Shown here piece by piece: positions 16,548-27,644 of a stretch of DNA of 64,000 bases; within the stretch, counting starts at the first letter, position 1, and each line of letters begins with the position of its first letter. The DNA is from Mycolicibacterium helvum. GTDB lineage: Bacteria > Actinomycetota > Actinomycetes > Mycobacteriales > Mycobacteriaceae. Below the pieces are notes generated by a model. That model worked only from the letters and a program-made list of their open reading frames with translations. It had not been told where the DNA came from and ran no database searches. The position numbers and the translations under genes are program-made. The DNA is taken from positions 4,526,001 through 4,590,000 of the forward strand of contig NZ_AP022596.1 in NCBI RefSeq assembly GCF_010731895.1, given 5' to 3'.

Positions 16548-18716
16548 TCAGTGCTGCCGGTGACGTTCCATCAGCCACACCTGATGGTCACGGACTTGTC
16601 GGCCGTCTTGCGGCGCTGCCGTCCAGTAGCCATCTGGGCCGAGTTCCCAGCACCGCGTCGAGGGATCCATCGCGGACTCGAAGATCTCGTCGAGATAGCC
16701 GGTGAGGCGGGGGTCTTTGACCTGAGCCATCACTTCGACGCGGCGATCGAGGTTGCGATGCATCATGTCGGCGCTGCCGATGAAGAACTCGTTGATCGCG
16801 TTGAAGTGGAAGATCCGCGAATGCTCCAGGAAGCGGCCGAGAATCGAGCGTACGACGATGTTCTCCGAAAAGCCCTCCGCACCCGGCTTGAGCGCGCAGA
16901 TGCCGCGGACGACGACTTCGACCCGAACGCCGGCCTGCGACGCCCGGTAGAGCGCATCGATGACCTGTTCGTCGACAAGGGCGTTGGCCTTGAGTCGAAT
17001 CCGGCCGTTGCCACCGTGTCGGTGCGCGTCGATTTCGCGCTCGACGCGTTCGATGATGCCCTTGCGTACGCCGTGCGGAGCCACCAGCAGATTGCGATAG
17101 CTGACCTTGCGTGAATAGCCGGTCAGCGAATTGAACAGGTCGGTCAGGTCCGCGCCGATATCGGGAGCCGCGGTGATCAAGCCGACGTCTTCATACAGCC
17201 GGGCAGTTTTGGGGTTGTAATTGCCGGTGCCGATATGGCAGTAGCGCCGAATGGTCGAACCTTCTCGGCGCACCACCAGGCAGGTCTTGCAGTGCGTCTT
17301 CAGCCCGATCAACCCATAGACGACATGCACGCCGGCATCTTCCAGTGTGCGGGCCCATTTGATATTGGCCTGTTCGTCAAAGCGGGCCTTCAATTCGACG
17401 AGGGCGACTACCTGCTTGCCGGCCTGGGCCGCGTCGATGAGCGCGTTGACGATCGGGGAGTCACCGGACGTTCGGTACAGCGTCTGCTTGATAGCCAACA
17501 CATTCGGGTCGGCGGCAGCCTGCTCGATGAAGCGCTGCACACTCGTCGAGAACGAATCGTAGGGATGGTGCACGAGCACGTCACCATCGCGCAGCGTCGA
17601 GAAAATGCTCTTCGGTGTCTCGCGCTCGGCGAATGCCGGGTGGGTGGCCGGCACGAACGGGCGGTCTTTGAGTGCCGGACGGTCGACGCCGTAGATCTGC
17701 CACAGCGACGAAAGGTCAATCAGCCCCGGCACCTGCACCACGTCGCCGGGGTGGACATCGAGCTCACGCAAGAGGAGTTCGAGCATGTGTTCGGTCATAT
17801 CGTCGGCAACCTCGAGGCGCACCGGCGATCCGAAGCGGCGCCGTGCCAGTTCACGTTCCAGCGCCTGGAGCAGGTCTTCGTCGCGGTCTTCCTCGACCTG
17901 CATATCCGCGTTGCGGGTGATGCGGAAGACATGGTGCTCGACAATTTCCATGCCGGGGAACAACACCGGCAGGAATGCGGCGATGAGTTCCTCAGTGGGC
18001 AGGAACCGGACGACGTCGCTGTCCCCGTTGGTTCCCTTGAGTTCGACGAAGCGGTCGACGTTGTCGGGGACCTTGATTCGGGCGAAGTGCTCGCCGCCGT
18101 CGTCGGGCGACTTCACCGTGATCGCCAGGTTCAGGCTCAGACCACTGACGAACGGGAACGGGTGGGCAGGGTCGACGGCGAGCGGGGTGAGGACCGGGAA
18201 CACCTGCTCGTGGAAGTACGTCGAGAGCTCGCTGCGCTCAGCGTCGGTGAGTTCGGCCCACGTGACGATGCGGATGCCTTCCTCGGCCAGCGCGGGACGC
18301 ACCGACTCGATGAAGACCTCGGCTTGACGCAACGAGATCTGCCGGGTGCGCTCGCCGATGCGGCGCAGCTGTTCGCGCGGGGAAAGCCCGTCGGCCGAAC
18401 GCACCGAGAGTCCCATTTCGTCGCGACGTTTCAGCCCGGCCACCCGGACCATGTAGAACTCGTCGAGATTGGAGGCGAAGATCGCCAGGAACTTGGCCCG
18501 CTCCAGCAGAGCGAGCGAGGTGTCGGCCGCCAGGGCCAGCACCCGGGCATTGAAATCCAGCCAGCTCAATTCGCGATTGAGGTACCGATTCTCGGGGAGC
18601 TCATTGTCGACCGCGGGGTCCGTGGCCGCAGGTGGGGCCTCCGGCGCCTCACCGGGCTGCCAATTGTCTTCCGTGGATCGGGCATCGGTGTCGGTCTCGG
18701 TCACAGTTCCGATCAT
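16548..18716 (-). CDS. ppk: Polyphosphate kinase 1
   Basis: Reversible transfer of ATP gamma-phosphate to inorganic polyphosphate. The 722 residues comprise the N domain ([16 protein letters not shown]), head domain, and two PLD-like catalytic domains with the autophosphorylated histidine of [15 protein letters not shown] and the second site around EHSRIFHF. Length is typical for mycobacterial PPK1, including a 30-residue acidic N-terminal extension. It precedes mutT1 by 70 bases on the same strand; polyphosphate supports stress and persister physiology in mycobacteria. Confidence 0.97.
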   Translation of the reverse strand: MIGTVTETDTDARSTEDNWQPGEAPEAPPAATDPAVDNELPENRYLNRELSWLDFNARVLALAADTSLALLERAKFLAIFASNLDEFYMVRVAGLKRRDEMGLSVRSADGLSPREQLRRIGERTRQISLRQAEVFIESVRPALAEEGIRIVTWAELTDAERSELSTYFHEQVFPVLTPLAVDPAHPFPFVSGLSLNLAITVKSPDDGGEHFARIKVPDNVDRFVELKGTNGDSDVVRFLPTEELIAAFLPVLFPGMEIVEHHVFRITRNADMQVEEDRDEDLLQALERELARRRFGSPVRLEVADDMTEHMLELLLRELDVHPGDVVQVPGLIDLSSLWQIYGVDRPALKDRPFVPATHPAFAERETPKSIFSTLRDGDVLVHHPYDSFSTSVQRFIEQAAADPNVLAIKQTLYRTSGDSPIVNALIDAAQAGKQVVALVELKARFDEQANIKWARTLEDAGVHVVYGLIGLKTHCKTCLVVRREGSTIRRYCHIGTGNYNPKTARLYEDVGLITAAPDIGADLTDLFNSLTGYSRKVSYRNLLVAPHGVRKGIIERVEREIDAHRHGGNGRIRLKANALVDEQVIDALYRASQAGVRVEVVVRGICALKPGAEGFSENIVVRSILGRFLEHSRIFHFNAINEFFIGSADMMHRNLDRRVEVMAQVKDPRLTGYLDEIFESAMDPSTRCWELGPDGYWTAAPQDGRQVRDHQVWLMERHRQH

Positions 18717-18783
18717 CCCTCATCGACAGGGTGCTTGGACCTCGGCAGCCGAAAGTCGAAGGCCGTTCAGATGTTGTTAACCG

Positions 18784-19488
<705 letters not shown>

Positions 19489-19489
19489 C

Positions 19490-19503
19490 TACGTTAATGA
19501 CCA
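19490..19503 (+). promoter_or_regulatory. gpsA -10 box, probable leaderless start
   Basis: TACGTT is followed by 7 bases and then the ATG of MTSTVG. An alternative ATG lies only 1 base after the box and cannot be translated from a transcript that starts at the normal distance, so the later ATG is preferred. Confidence 0.55.
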
Positions 19504-20513
19504 TGACCAGCACGGTGGGAACCGCGGCGGTGATGGGCGCCGGCGCCTGGGGAACCGCATTGGCCAAGGTGCTGGCCGACGCCGGTTCCGAGGTCCGGCT
19601 ATGGGCGCGCCGCGCCGAGGTGGCCGATGAGATCAACGCCACACACATCAACGCTCCTTATCTACCGGGCATCACCCTGCCGGGTGCGATCCGCGCCACC
19701 ACCGATGCCGCCGAGGCGCTCGACGGACTGACCACCGTGCTGCTCGCCGTGCCGTCCCAGACCTTGCGCACCAATCTCGACCGATGGCGTGGCCTGATCG
19801 CCGACGGCGCCACCCTGGTCAGCCTCGCCAAGGGCATCGAGCTCGGCAGCCTGATGCGGATGAGTCAGGTGATCGCGCAGGTCACCGCCGTCGACCCCAG
19901 CCAGGTGGCTGTCGTCTCCGGTCCCAACCTGGCCGACGAAATCGCCGACGAGCAACCGGCCGCAACCGTGGTGGCCTGCACCGATTCCGGTCGCGCGGTC
20001 GCACTGCAGCGCGCATTGAGCACCGGATACTTCCGGCCCTACACCAACGCCGACGTCATCGGCACCGAGATCGGCGGGGCCTGCAAGAACGTCATCGCGC
20101 TGGCCTGCGGTATGGCGGCGGGAGTGGGGCTGGGGGAGAACACCGCGGCCGCGATCATCACCCGGGGGCTGGCCGAGATCATGCGGTTGGGAATCGCGGT
20201 GGGCGCCAAGTCGGCGACCTTGGCCGGTCTTGCCGGCGTGGGCGATCTGGTCGCCACCTGCACGTCGAGCCATTCGCGCAATCGCAGCTTCGGCGAACGG
20301 CTCGGCCAGGGCGGGACCATGGAGGCGGCCCAACTGGCCGCCGGCGGCCACGTCGCCGAAGGCGTCGCATCGTGTGAGTCCATCCTGGCCCTGGCGTCCA
20401 GCTATGACGTCGAGATGCCACTCACCGATGCGGTCCACCGGGTATGCCATAAGGGTTTGTTGGTCGACCAGGCAGTGGCGCTGCTGCTGGGCCGCAGCAC
20501 CAAACCGGAGTGA
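19503..20513 (+). CDS. gpsA: NAD(P)-dependent glycerol-3-phosphate dehydrogenase
   Basis: Makes sn-glycerol 3-phosphate for phospholipids from dihydroxyacetone phosphate. At 336 residues it is full length. The dinucleotide site [14 protein letters not shown], the LVSLAKGIE strand, SGPNLADEI and the catalytic lysine region [13 protein letters not shown] are present; SRNRSFGE and the C-terminal VHRVCHKGL match the mycobacterial GpdA2 type. The following PLP enzyme starts 23 bases later. Confidence 0.96.
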   Translation: MTSTVGTAAVMGAGAWGTALAKVLADAGSEVRLWARRAEVADEINATHINAPYLPGITLPGAIRATTDAAEALDGLTTVLLAVPSQTLRTNLDRWRGLIADGATLVSLAKGIELGSLMRMSQVIAQVTAVDPSQVAVVSGPNLADEIADEQPAATVVACTDSGRAVALQRALSTGYFRPYTNADVIGTEIGGACKNVIALACGMAAGVGLGENTAAAIITRGLAEIMRLGIAVGAKSATLAGLAGVGDLVATCTSSHSRNRSFGERLGQGGTMEAAQLAAGGHVAEGVASCESILALASSYDVEMPLTDAVHRVCHKGLLVDQAVALLLGRSTKPE

Positions 20514-20536
20514 CCGGGCGCCGGAGTGATCAAACA

Positions 20537-21643
20537 ATGAGCGATCGTTACGGCGATTCCACCCGCGCTGTCAAAGCGGTGAGCTCCCAGCCGATTCCGG
20601 GTGATCCGGTCGGACCGGGCCCAGTGCTGGCGTCGGCGTTCCATCTTTCCGACGACGAGGGCACTGAGGCCAACACGTATGGCCGCGGCTCCAACCCGAC
20701 CTGGCGCCAGCTCGAGTCGGCACTGGCCCAGCTGGAAGGTGCCACCGCCGCGCTGACCTTCGGATCGGGGATGGCCGCCATCACCGCGGCGCTACGAGTG
20801 ACGGCCAAACCTGGTTCGGTGCTGGTTGTTCCGGCTGACGGTTACTACCAGGTTCGCCGCTATGCCACCGAAAGCCTTGCCCCGCTTGGGGTCACGGTTC
20901 GCGGGGCGACCGCCGAGCAGATCTACCTGGCCGCGCAGGACGCGGATGTGGTGCTGGCCGAAACCCCGGCGAACCCCGCGCTGGACGTGGTGGATCTGCA
21001 CCGGCTGGCGCAGATCTGCCGCCGCCGGGGGGCACGGCTGCTGGTCGACAACACCACCGCAACCCCACTGGGACAACAGCCCCTGTCGCTGGGCGCCGAT
21101 CTCGTGGTGGCCAGCGCCACCAAGGCGCTGTCCGGTCACAGTGACGTGCTGGCGGGTTACGCCGCGGGCAGCCACCCCGAACTGATGGCCGCGTTGGAGC
21201 GCGAGCGGTTGCTCTCCGGTGCGATCCTCGGTTCGTTCGAAGCATGGCTGGTGTTGCGCAGCCTCGGCAGCGTCGGACTGCGCTTCGAGCGCCAGTGTCA
21301 GAACGCGCTGGCGCTCGCGACTGCCGTGGCGCGCCACCCGAGCGTCCGGTCGGTGCGATACCCGGGGCTGCCCGACGATCCGTCCTACCCGGCGGCCGCC
21401 GCCCAGATGCGCCGCTTCGGCGGACTGGTGTCCCTCGAACTCGCCGACGCGGCCGCGGTGCATGCCCTGGTGCGCCGCAGTGAGCTGCTGGTCGCCTCGA
21501 CTAGCTTCGGCGGTATCCACACCTCGGTGGACCGCCGCGCCCGCTGGGGCGATCCGGTGGCGGACGGGTTTGCCCGGATCTCAGCCGGTATCGAGGACAC
21601 CGATGATCTCCTCGCCGACGTCCTGGCTGCCCTCGATGCCTGA
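20537..21643 (+). CDS. Cystathionine gamma-lyase/synthase-type PLP enzyme
   Basis: Cys/Met-metabolism PLP-dependent enzyme of 368 residues. The phosphate-binding GSGMAAITA, LLVDNTTATPLGQQP and the Schiff-base lysine in SATKALSGHSDVLAG are present, and the N-terminal Y-RGSNPTWRQLE segment is typical of the family. This size is slightly short for MetB/MetC (about 380-400). In related mycobacteria the gene between gpsA and ddl is annotated cystathionine gamma-lyase; whether it makes cysteine or degrades it is not decided by the motifs. The ATG of MSDRYGDS is the first that starts a family-like N-terminus. Confidence 0.85.
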   Translation: MSDRYGDSTRAVKAVSSQPIPGDPVGPGPVLASAFHLSDDEGTEANTYGRGSNPTWRQLESALAQLEGATAALTFGSGMAAITAALRVTAKPGSVLVVPADGYYQVRRYATESLAPLGVTVRGATAEQIYLAAQDADVVLAETPANPALDVVDLHRLAQICRRRGARLLVDNTTATPLGQQPLSLGADLVVASATKALSGHSDVLAGYAAGSHPELMAALERERLLSGAILGSFEAWLVLRSLGSVGLRFERQCQNALALATAVARHPSVRSVRYPGLPDDPSYPAAAAQMRRFGGLVSLELADAAAVHALVRRSELLVASTSFGGIHTSVDRRARWGDPVADGFARISAGIEDTDDLLADVLAALDA

Positions 21644-21703
21644 AATTGCTGTTCACGGCGTCGGATCGTGCCGATAACACCCGGGCTGTAGCCTCTCTAG
21701 GTT

Positions 21704-22828
21704 GTGACTTCCCGCCTGCCGTCGGACCGGCCCCGGATCCGCGTCGCTGTCATCTATGGGGGCCGCAGCTCCGAGCACGCGATTTCCTGTGTGTCGGCGG
21801 GCAGCATCCTGCGGAATCTCGACCCGGAGCGTTTCGAGGTCGTCGCCGTCGGCATCACCCCGCAGGGCTCGTGGGTGCTGACCGACGGCAGTCCAGAGAC
21901 CCTGGCCATCGCCGACCGGCAACTGCCCGAGGTCACCGGCGAGTCGGGCACCGCGCTGGCGTTGGCGGCCGATCCGCTGCGCCGCGGGGAGCTGGTGTCG
22001 CTCGGGCAGACTCCCGGTCAGATGCTGACGGCGGTCGACGTGGTCTTCCCCGTTCTGCACGGTCCCTACGGTGAAGACGGCACAATCCAGGGCCTGTTGG
22101 AATTGGCGGGGGTGCCCTACGTGGGCGCCGGGGTGTTCGCCAGCGCCGCGGGCATGGACAAGGAATTCACCAAGAAGCTACTGGCCGCCGCCGGGCTGCC
22201 GATCGGCGATCACGTTGTGTTGCGCGCACAGCAGAATGCGTTGACGCTGGACGAGATTGAGCGACTGGGCTTTCCGATGTTCGTCAAACCGGCGCGCGGT
22301 GGATCGTCGATCGGGGTGAGTCGGGTCGCCAACGCTGACGAGCTCGCTGCTGCGATCGCCGATGCCCGCCGCCACGATCCGAAAGTGATCATCGAGGCCG
22401 CTATCCCGGGCCGCGAGCTCGAATGCGGAGTGCTCGAATTCCCGGACGGCTCAGTGCAAGCCAGCGCCATCGGTGAGATCCGGGTGGCTCCAGTCTTGGG
22501 CCGCGATGACGGCTTCTATGACTTCGCCACCAAATACCTTGACGACGGCGCCGAACTCGACGTGCCGGCCAAGGTCGACGACGACGTCGCAGAAGAATTG
22601 CAGCGCTTGGCGATTCAGACGTTCAAGGCGCTGGACTGCCAGGGCCTGGCCCGGGTGGACTTCTTCCTCACCGACGACGGCCCGGTGGTCAACGAGATCA
22701 ACACCATGCCCGGCTTCACGACGATCTCGATGTACCCCCGGATGTGGGCCGCCAGCGGCATCGACTACCCGACGCTGGTGAGCACCATGGTCGAGACCGC
22801 CCTGGCCCGCGGAACCGGGCTGCGCTGA
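21704..22828 (+). CDS. ddl: D-alanine--D-alanine ligase
   Basis: ATP-grasp ligase that makes the D-Ala-D-Ala end of peptidoglycan precursors, target of cycloserine. The 374 residues have the N-terminal [16 protein letters not shown], the ATP-grasp lysine strand [14 protein letters not shown], the ARVDFF and [10 protein letters not shown] metal site. GTG start. A TAGCCT box 9 bases upstream may drive a nearly leaderless transcript. Matches DdlA of M. tuberculosis in place and length. Confidence 0.97.
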   Translation: MTSRLPSDRPRIRVAVIYGGRSSEHAISCVSAGSILRNLDPERFEVVAVGITPQGSWVLTDGSPETLAIADRQLPEVTGESGTALALAADPLRRGELVSLGQTPGQMLTAVDVVFPVLHGPYGEDGTIQGLLELAGVPYVGAGVFASAAGMDKEFTKKLLAAAGLPIGDHVVLRAQQNALTLDEIERLGFPMFVKPARGGSSIGVSRVANADELAAAIADARRHDPKVIIEAAIPGRELECGVLEFPDGSVQASAIGEIRVAPVLGRDDGFYDFATKYLDDGAELDVPAKVDDDVAEELQRLAIQTFKALDCQGLARVDFFLTDDGPVVNEINTMPGFTTISMYPRMWAASGIDYPTLVSTMVETALARGTGLR

Positions 22829-22829
22829 C

Positions 22830-23396
22830 TCAGCGCGCCGGGTTCGGATCGATCGCAACCGCAGGCATGGTGCGCGCGATCACATCCGACAACGTCTGGA
22901 TAGGAGTCGGACCGGACTGCGTCGGCAGCGTCAGCGCCACGTAGACCGGGCGGTCCACGGCGACCCAGGTGCTGTGGTCGATGTCGGGATCGTCGAGCCG
23001 GAACCATTGCACGGCATCGACCATCTGGATGGGGGAGCCGACCACGAATTCGGCCGGCCGGTCGATCCCGCACCGCATGACGACGGGAAAGTTGTCCGCC
23101 TCGCCCCGCCAGGCCGCCGCTCCCGGCGGCACCGGATTTGCCGCGGCCACCCGGTGGAATTCGCCGAGGTTGACCGGCAGCGCTTCGAGCAGGGCTTTAC
23201 ACGTCGAGGAATCGGCTTTGGGCGCCGGCACCGACGCGATGACCACCGGCTGGACCGGGGCCTGGCGGGTGGCCGCGACACCGAGGACGGTGCCAATCGA
23301 GACGACCCCCACCACCACGCCCGCGATCAGCAGGGCGCGGGGCGGAGCGTCCCGCGTGGTCTCTTGGGTGGAGACGGGGGCAGGTTCAGTCGGCAT
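22830..23396 (-). CDS. DUF3515 membrane-anchored protein
   Basis: A 188-residue protein with a short cytoplasmic N-terminus, one transmembrane helix (ALLIAGVVVGVVSIGTVLG, residues 21-39) and an outside domain with two cysteines about 45 residues apart (STCKALLEALP; VMRCGID) that could form a disulfide. The domain corresponds to DUF3515, found beside ddl/thiL across actinobacteria (Rv2980 in tuberculosis). Function unknown. Its start overlaps the stop of the small Lrp-like gene by 11 bases, so the two are co-transcribed. Confidence 0.85.
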   Translation of the reverse strand: MPTEPAPVSTQETTRDAPPRALLIAGVVVGVVSIGTVLGVAATRQAPVQPVVIASVPAPKADSSTCKALLEALPVNLGEFHRVAAANPVPPGAAAWRGEADNFPVVMRCGIDRPAEFVVGSPIQMVDAVQWFRLDDPDIDHSTWVAVDRPVYVALTLPTQSGPTPIQTLSDVIARTMPAVAIDPNPAR

Positions 23397-23622
23397 CGGC
23401 GATGGGGCAGGTGAGGGTCCGGGTGATCCCGGTGATCTGCTGGATGCTGGGCACGATGGTGGCGGCGAGGTCGTCTTCGCTGGCGGAGCCGATTCGCACC
23501 ACCACGTCGTACGGTCCGGTCACGTACTCCGACGACAGCACTCCTGGCAGCGCGGCCACCTGCTTGGCGACGACCTCGGCGCGGCCGACCTCGGTCTGGA
23601 TCAGCATGTAGGCCTCCACCAC
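23386..23622 (-). CDS. Stand-alone Lrp/AsnC ligand-binding (RAM) domain protein
   Basis: A 78-residue protein made only of the RAM effector domain of Lrp/AsnC regulators (AYMLIQTEVGRAEVVAK; VTGPYDVVVRI; ITRTLTCPI), with no DNA-binding domain. The GTG is set by AGGAGG 6 bases upstream and by homologues that begin M-V-(E/Q)-A-Y. The same frame stays open for over 1 kb further upstream, but that part is antisense to thiL and not protein-like. Such proteins form dimers or decamers that bind amino acids; partner unknown. Confidence 0.9.
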   Translation of the reverse strand: MVEAYMLIQTEVGRAEVVAKQVAALPGVLSSEYVTGPYDVVVRIGSASEDDLAATIVPSIQQITGITRTLTCPIADAD

Positions 23623-23754
23623 CCGTCGCCTCCTCGTCTCGATGTTCGCCGGTATGCGGTGCCGCCCTAGACTGACGGGTCCATAGGCCGGCAGGGAAAA
23701 CGTACCGCAGGTTGCCGCACCGATCAGCGTGTGCGACAGGAGGGGAGGCGCACG

Positions 23755-24711
23755 GTGGCCGACTCCGGCGGACCCACCTTGCACGAGCTGGGCGAGTTTC
23801 CCATGATCGACCGGCTGGTGTCGGGTCGACGTCAGCCCGCCGGGGTCAGCGTCGGGCCCGGTGACGATGCGGCCGTACTGAGCACGCCAGACGGGCGGAC
23901 CGTCGTCACCACCGACATGCTGGTGGAAGGGCGCCACTTTCGACTGGATTGGTCGGCGCCCCGTGACGTCGGCCGAAAGGCCATCGCGCAGAATGCCGCC
24001 GACATCGAGTCGATGGGCGCGCGGTGCAGCGCATTCGTCGTCGGGTTCGGTGCGCCGCCGGATACCGCTGCGGCACAGGTGCAGGAGCTGGCCGACGGAA
24101 TGTGGCAGGAAGTCGCGGGATTGGGCGCCGGGATCGTCGGCGGCGATCTGGTGGCTAGTCCGCAGTGGGTGGTGTCGGTGACCGCGCTGGGTGATCTCGG
24201 CGGCCGCGCCCCGGTGTTGCGCAGCGGCGCACGCGCCGGATCGGTGGTGGCCGTTGCCGGTGAGCTCGGCCGATCCGCGGCCGGATATCTGCTGTGGCAC
24301 AAGGGGATCGAAGGGTTCGACGATCTGCGCCGGTGGCACCTGGTACCGCGGCCCCCGTACGGGCAGGGGATCGTGGCCGCGCAGGCGGGCGCGCAGGCCA
24401 TGACCGATGTCTCCGACGGGTTGCTCGCCGACCTGCGGCATATCGCCGACGGCTCTGGGGTGAGGATCGATCTCGCCGCCGAGGCGCTGCGGCCCGATGC
24501 GGACGCGGTCAGCGCCGCGGCCGCGGCGGCCGGCGTCGACCCGTTGGCGCTGGTGCTCTCCGGTGGTGAAGATCACGCGCTCGTCGCATGCTTCCCCGGT
24601 GCCGTGCCCGCGGGTTGGCGGGTGATCGGCACGGTGGCCGACGGTGCACCCGAGGTTCGGGTGGACGGGCAGCCCTGGACCGGCTCGGCGGGTTGGCAGT
24701 CCTTCGACTGA
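23755..24711 (+). CDS. thiL: Thiamine-monophosphate kinase
   Basis: Phosphorylates thiamine monophosphate to thiamine diphosphate. The 318-residue chain starts [13 protein letters not shown] and shows [21 protein letters not shown], the [12 protein letters not shown] metal-binding region and GGEDHALVA, all typical of ThiL. The GTG follows AGGAGGGGAGG by 6 bases; an in-frame GTG 24 bases earlier lies upstream of that site. The ung start follows 23 bases after the stop. Confidence 0.95.
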   Translation: MADSGGPTLHELGEFPMIDRLVSGRRQPAGVSVGPGDDAAVLSTPDGRTVVTTDMLVEGRHFRLDWSAPRDVGRKAIAQNAADIESMGARCSAFVVGFGAPPDTAAAQVQELADGMWQEVAGLGAGIVGGDLVASPQWVVSVTALGDLGGRAPVLRSGARAGSVVAVAGELGRSAAGYLLWHKGIEGFDDLRRWHLVPRPPYGQGIVAAQAGAQAMTDVSDGLLADLRHIADGSGVRIDLAAEALRPDADAVSAAAAAAGVDPLALVLSGGEDHALVACFPGAVPAGWRVIGTVADGAPEVRVDGQPWTGSAGWQSFD

Positions 24712-24721
24712 GCTCACCCGT

Positions 24722-24737
24722 TAGGTTGACGTGCGTG
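24722..24737 (+). promoter_or_regulatory. ung -10 box, probable leaderless start
   Basis: TAGGTT is followed by 7 bases and the GTG of MTSTARPL. No purine-rich ribosome site is present, which fits a leaderless transcript independent of the thiL mRNA. Confidence 0.5.
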
Positions 24738-25445
24738 ACTTCCACCGCGCGGCCGCTGACCGAACTCATCGATGAGGGTTGGGCGCAGGCACTGGCTCCG
24801 GTCAGCGAGCAGGTCTCGCAGATGGGGCAGTTCCTGCGTGCTGAGATCGCCGCCGGCCGACGCTACCTGCCGGCCGGGCCGAACGTGCTGCGCGCCTTCA
24901 CCTTCCCGTTCACCGAGGTGCGGGTGCTGATCGTCGGCCAGGACCCGTACCCGACGCCGGGGCATGCGGTGGGCCTGAGTTTCTCGGTGGCCCCCGACGT
25001 GCGGCCGTTACCGCGCAGCTTGTCCAACATCTTCAGCGAATACACCGCCGATCTCGGCTACCCGGCGCCGTCCAACGGTGACCTCACGCCGTGGTCGCAG
25101 CGCGGCGTCATGCTGCTGAACAGGGTGCTGACCGTCGCGCCGGGCACCCCGGCGTCGCACCGGGGAAAGGGCTGGGAAGCGGTCACCGAATGCGCCATCC
25201 GGGCACTGGTCGCCCGCGATCAGCCGATGGTGGCGATCCTGTGGGGGCGCGATGCGTCGACACTCAAGCCGATGCTGGGGGGCGGCGCCTCAGGGGTTGA
25301 CGGCAGCCGCTGTATGGCGATCGAATCACCGCATCCGTCGCCGTTGTCGGCGTCGCGGGGATTCTTCGGCTCGCGACCATTCAGCCGGGCCAACGAACTG
25401 TTGACCGGGATGGGTGCTGAGCCGATTGACTGGCGGCTGCCCTAA
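24735..25445 (+). CDS. ung: Uracil-DNA glycosylase, family 1
   Basis: Removes uracil from DNA after cytosine deamination. The 236 residues carry the water-activating aspartate in [11 protein letters not shown], the phenylalanine of LSFSV, NRVLTV, and the leucine-loop histidine [14 protein letters not shown] start chosen because upstream in-frame codons lie inside thiL and the GTG sits 7 bases from a -10 box. Confidence 0.97.
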   Translation: MTSTARPLTELIDEGWAQALAPVSEQVSQMGQFLRAEIAAGRRYLPAGPNVLRAFTFPFTEVRVLIVGQDPYPTPGHAVGLSFSVAPDVRPLPRSLSNIFSEYTADLGYPAPSNGDLTPWSQRGVMLLNRVLTVAPGTPASHRGKGWEAVTECAIRALVARDQPMVAILWGRDASTLKPMLGGGASGVDGSRCMAIESPHPSPLSASRGFFGSRPFSRANELLTGMGAEPIDWRLP

Positions 25446-25489
25446 CCAACGCCGAGATCGACGTTGTGGCGGGGTTGTCTCGATCTTTG

Positions 25490-25513
25490 CCGCCCAAACG
25501 TCGGTTTGGGCGG
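25490..25513. terminator. Hairpin between ung and rpmB
   Basis: A 10-bp stem CCGCCCAAAC / GTTTGGGCGG with loop GTCG lies between convergent ung and rpmB, 15 bases from the rpmB stop. It probably ends both transcripts. Confidence 0.75.
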
Positions 25514-25527
25514 ACGAAAGAAAGAAG

Positions 25528-25722
25528 TTAGCCGCGGGTGACCTTGCCGGCCTTCAGGCAGGACGTGCAGACGTTGATGCGCTGCTTGTTGCCGCCGGGA
25601 CGGCTCACGGCGTGCACGGTCTGGATGTTCGGGTTCCAGCGACGGCTGGTCCGGCGATGGGAATGCGACACCGACTTGCCGAAGCCGGGGCCCTTTCCGC
25701 AGACGTCGCACACGGCAGCCAT
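25528..25722 (-). CDS. rpmB: 50S ribosomal protein L28, zinc (C+) type
   Basis: A 64-residue L28. It keeps four cysteines in two CxxC pairs (CDVCGKGP and CTSCLKAG), so it is the zinc-binding form; mycobacteria also carry a C-minus L28 used in zinc limitation. [13 protein letters not shown] is the RNA-binding core. The ATG has GAGGAG 7 bases upstream. The frame continues 37 codons further but the N-terminus would not match the family. Confidence 0.95.
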   Translation of the reverse strand: MAAVCDVCGKGPGFGKSVSHSHRRTSRRWNPNIQTVHAVSRPGGNKQRINVCTSCLKAGKVTRG

Positions 25723-25790
25723 GTAGAACTCCTCTATCGAACGTGTTCCTGGGGGCCAACGACCGAAACGGGTGACCCGACAACCTGACC

Positions 25791-25820
25791 AGGATAGCCG
25801 TCCGGTGAACCGAACGCCAA
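25791..25820 (-). promoter_or_regulatory. Candidate rpmB promoter
   Basis: On the minus strand TTGGCG and TATCCT are separated by 18 bases, about 70 bases before the rpmB ATG. The 263-base space between rpmB and the divergent DAK2 gene holds nothing else that looks coding. Confidence 0.35.
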
Positions 25821-25985
25821 AATGGTCCGCCACCCTGACTTCTCTCGACCGCGCAAGCGTCCCTGACCTGCGGTGATCGTAACATCACGCAGTTGTGACT
25901 GCCGCTGCCATCGAACTGTCGGGTGGACTGGTTAGGCTGGCGCGACGGAGCCGTGGGGTGTGTCAGGGATCGCGAGGAGGTGCCG

Positions 25986-27644
25986 ATGCCGGACCGGCGG
26001 CTGGACGCATCGGCCCTGCGTGATTGGGCTCACACCGCCGTCGGCGATCTGATCGCTCACACCGACGAGATCAACCGGCTCAACGTGTTCCCGGTGGCCG
26101 ACGCCGACACCGGCACGAACCTGCTCTTCACCATGCGCGCGGCGCTGGACGCGGCGAAATCGGTGGAGGGTTCCGGTGACGTCGCCCTGATGGCGGCCGC
26201 CCTGTCCGAAGGTGCCCTGCACGGCGCCCGCGGAAACTCCGGAGTGATCCTGTCGCAGATCCTGCGCGGGCTGGCCGACGTGACGGCATCAGCGGCCGAC
26301 GACACCGGCGGATCCCTCGCCGATATCGATGCGGTTCTGCTCGGGGCTGCGCTGCGGCACGCCGTCGGGCTGGTGGTGTCGTCGATGGGCGGTCAGCTGG
26401 TGGCCGGCACCATCGTGTCGGTACTGCAGGCGGTCGCCGAAGCGATCCAGCACTGCGCCGCCGACGGCGCGGAACTGGCCGAGGCGCTGGCCGCCGCCGG
26501 CGAGGCGGGAGTCGCGGCACTGGATCGCACACCCGATCAGCTCGACGCGCTGGCCGAGGCGGGTGTGGTCGATGCCGGCGGGCGCGGATTCCTGGTTCTC
26601 ATCGATGCACTGACCGCCACCGTCACCGGCCATGCGCCCCACCGTGATGCCTACGAGCCGGGGCCGCCGCGGCTGGAGCATGGTCACCGCCGCACCCAGT
26701 CCCAATGCCCGCCGCAATTCGAGGTGATGTATCTGCTCGCGGGCTGTGACGCCGGCGCGCTGGATCCGTTGCGTACCCGGTTGGAGCAACTCGGCGATTC
26801 GGTGGCGATCGCCGCCTCAGCGGATGCGGATCGCCACTCGATACACGTTCACACCGACGACGCCGGCGCCGCGGTGGAAGCCGGGCTGGCTGCCGGTGTG
26901 GTGAGCCACATTCAGATCTCGGTGTTGAGTGCCGGCCCGGCCCGGGTCTCGCCGGGCAGTTGGAGTCGCGAACGGGCGGTGCTGGCCGTCGTCGACGGCG
27001 ACGGCGCCGCAGAGCTTTTCGAGCAGGAGGGTGCCTGCGTGCTGCGTCCGGAGGCCGCGCTGGCCGACCCGGCCAACGGCATCACTGCCCGAGAACTCGT
27101 GCGCGCGCTCGTCGACACCGGCGCCGCCCAGGTGATGGTGCTGCCCAACGGTTACGTAGCGGCCGAGGAGCTGGTCTCCGGCTGCACAGCCGGAATCGGT
27201 TGGGGTATCGACGTTGTCGCGCTGCCTACCGGATCCATGGTGCAGGGGCTGGCCGCACTCGCCGTGCACGACCCGAGCCGCCACGCCGTAGACGACGGTT
27301 TCTCGATGGCCAAGGCGGCGGCCGCGGCACGGCACGGTTCGGTGCGCACCGCCACCGAGCAGGCACTGACATGGGCCGGTACCTGCCAACCGGGTGACGG
27401 CCTTGGCATCGCCGGCGACGAGGTGCTGGTGGTTGCCGGCGATGTCACCGGTGCGGCCACCGGATTGATCGACTTGCTGCTGGTTGCCGGTGGTGAGTTG
27501 GTGACCGTGCTGATCGGCGACGGCACCGATCCCGCCGTTGCCGCCGCATTGGCCGATCACATCCACCGCCGTCATCCCGGTATCGAGTTCGCCACCTATT
27601 CCACCGGGCACCGCGGCGACGCACTGCTGATCGGGGTGGAGTGA
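25986..27644 (+). CDS. DAK2/FakA-like fatty acid kinase ATP-binding protein
   Basis: A 552-residue protein with an N-terminal DhaL/DAK2 domain (NRLNVFPVADADTGTNLLFTM, the metal and nucleotide site; HGARGNSGVILSQILRG) and a C-terminal FakA-type domain (EVMYLL; SIHVHTDD; LPNGYVAAEEL). In Firmicutes FakA with FakB phosphorylates exogenous fatty acids. In M. tuberculosis the same locus is split into Rv2975c/Rv2974c; here it is one intact gene. GAGGAGG lies 5 bases before the ATG. Its stop overlaps the recG start (TGATG), so the two are coupled. Confidence 0.9.
   Translation: MPDRRLDASALRDWAHTAVGDLIAHTDEINRLNVFPVADADTGTNLLFTMRAALDAAKSVEGSGDVALMAAALSEGALHGARGNSGVILSQILRGLADVTASAADDTGGSLADIDAVLLGAALRHAVGLVVSSMGGQLVAGTIVSVLQAVAEAIQHCAADGAELAEALAAAGEAGVAALDRTPDQLDALAEAGVVDAGGRGFLVLIDALTATVTGHAPHRDAYEPGPPRLEHGHRRTQSQCPPQFEVMYLLAGCDAGALDPLRTRLEQLGDSVAIAASADADRHSIHVHTDDAGAAVEAGLAAGVVSHIQISVLSAGPARVSPGSWSRERAVLAVVDGDGAAELFEQEGACVLRPEAALADPANGITARELVRALVDTGAAQVMVLPNGYVAAEELVSGCTAGIGWGIDVVALPTGSMVQGLAALAVHDPSRHAVDDGFSMAKAAAAARHGSVRTATEQALTWAGTCQPGDGLGIAGDEVLVVAGDVTGAATGLIDLLLVAGGELVTVLIGDGTDPAVAAALADHIHRRHPGIEFATYSTGHRGDALLIGVE

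Noticed and set aside
23623..24717. Upstream extension of the Lrp-like frame to 443 codons
   Set aside because: Only the last 78 codons match the family and follow a ribosome site; the rest is antisense to thiL.
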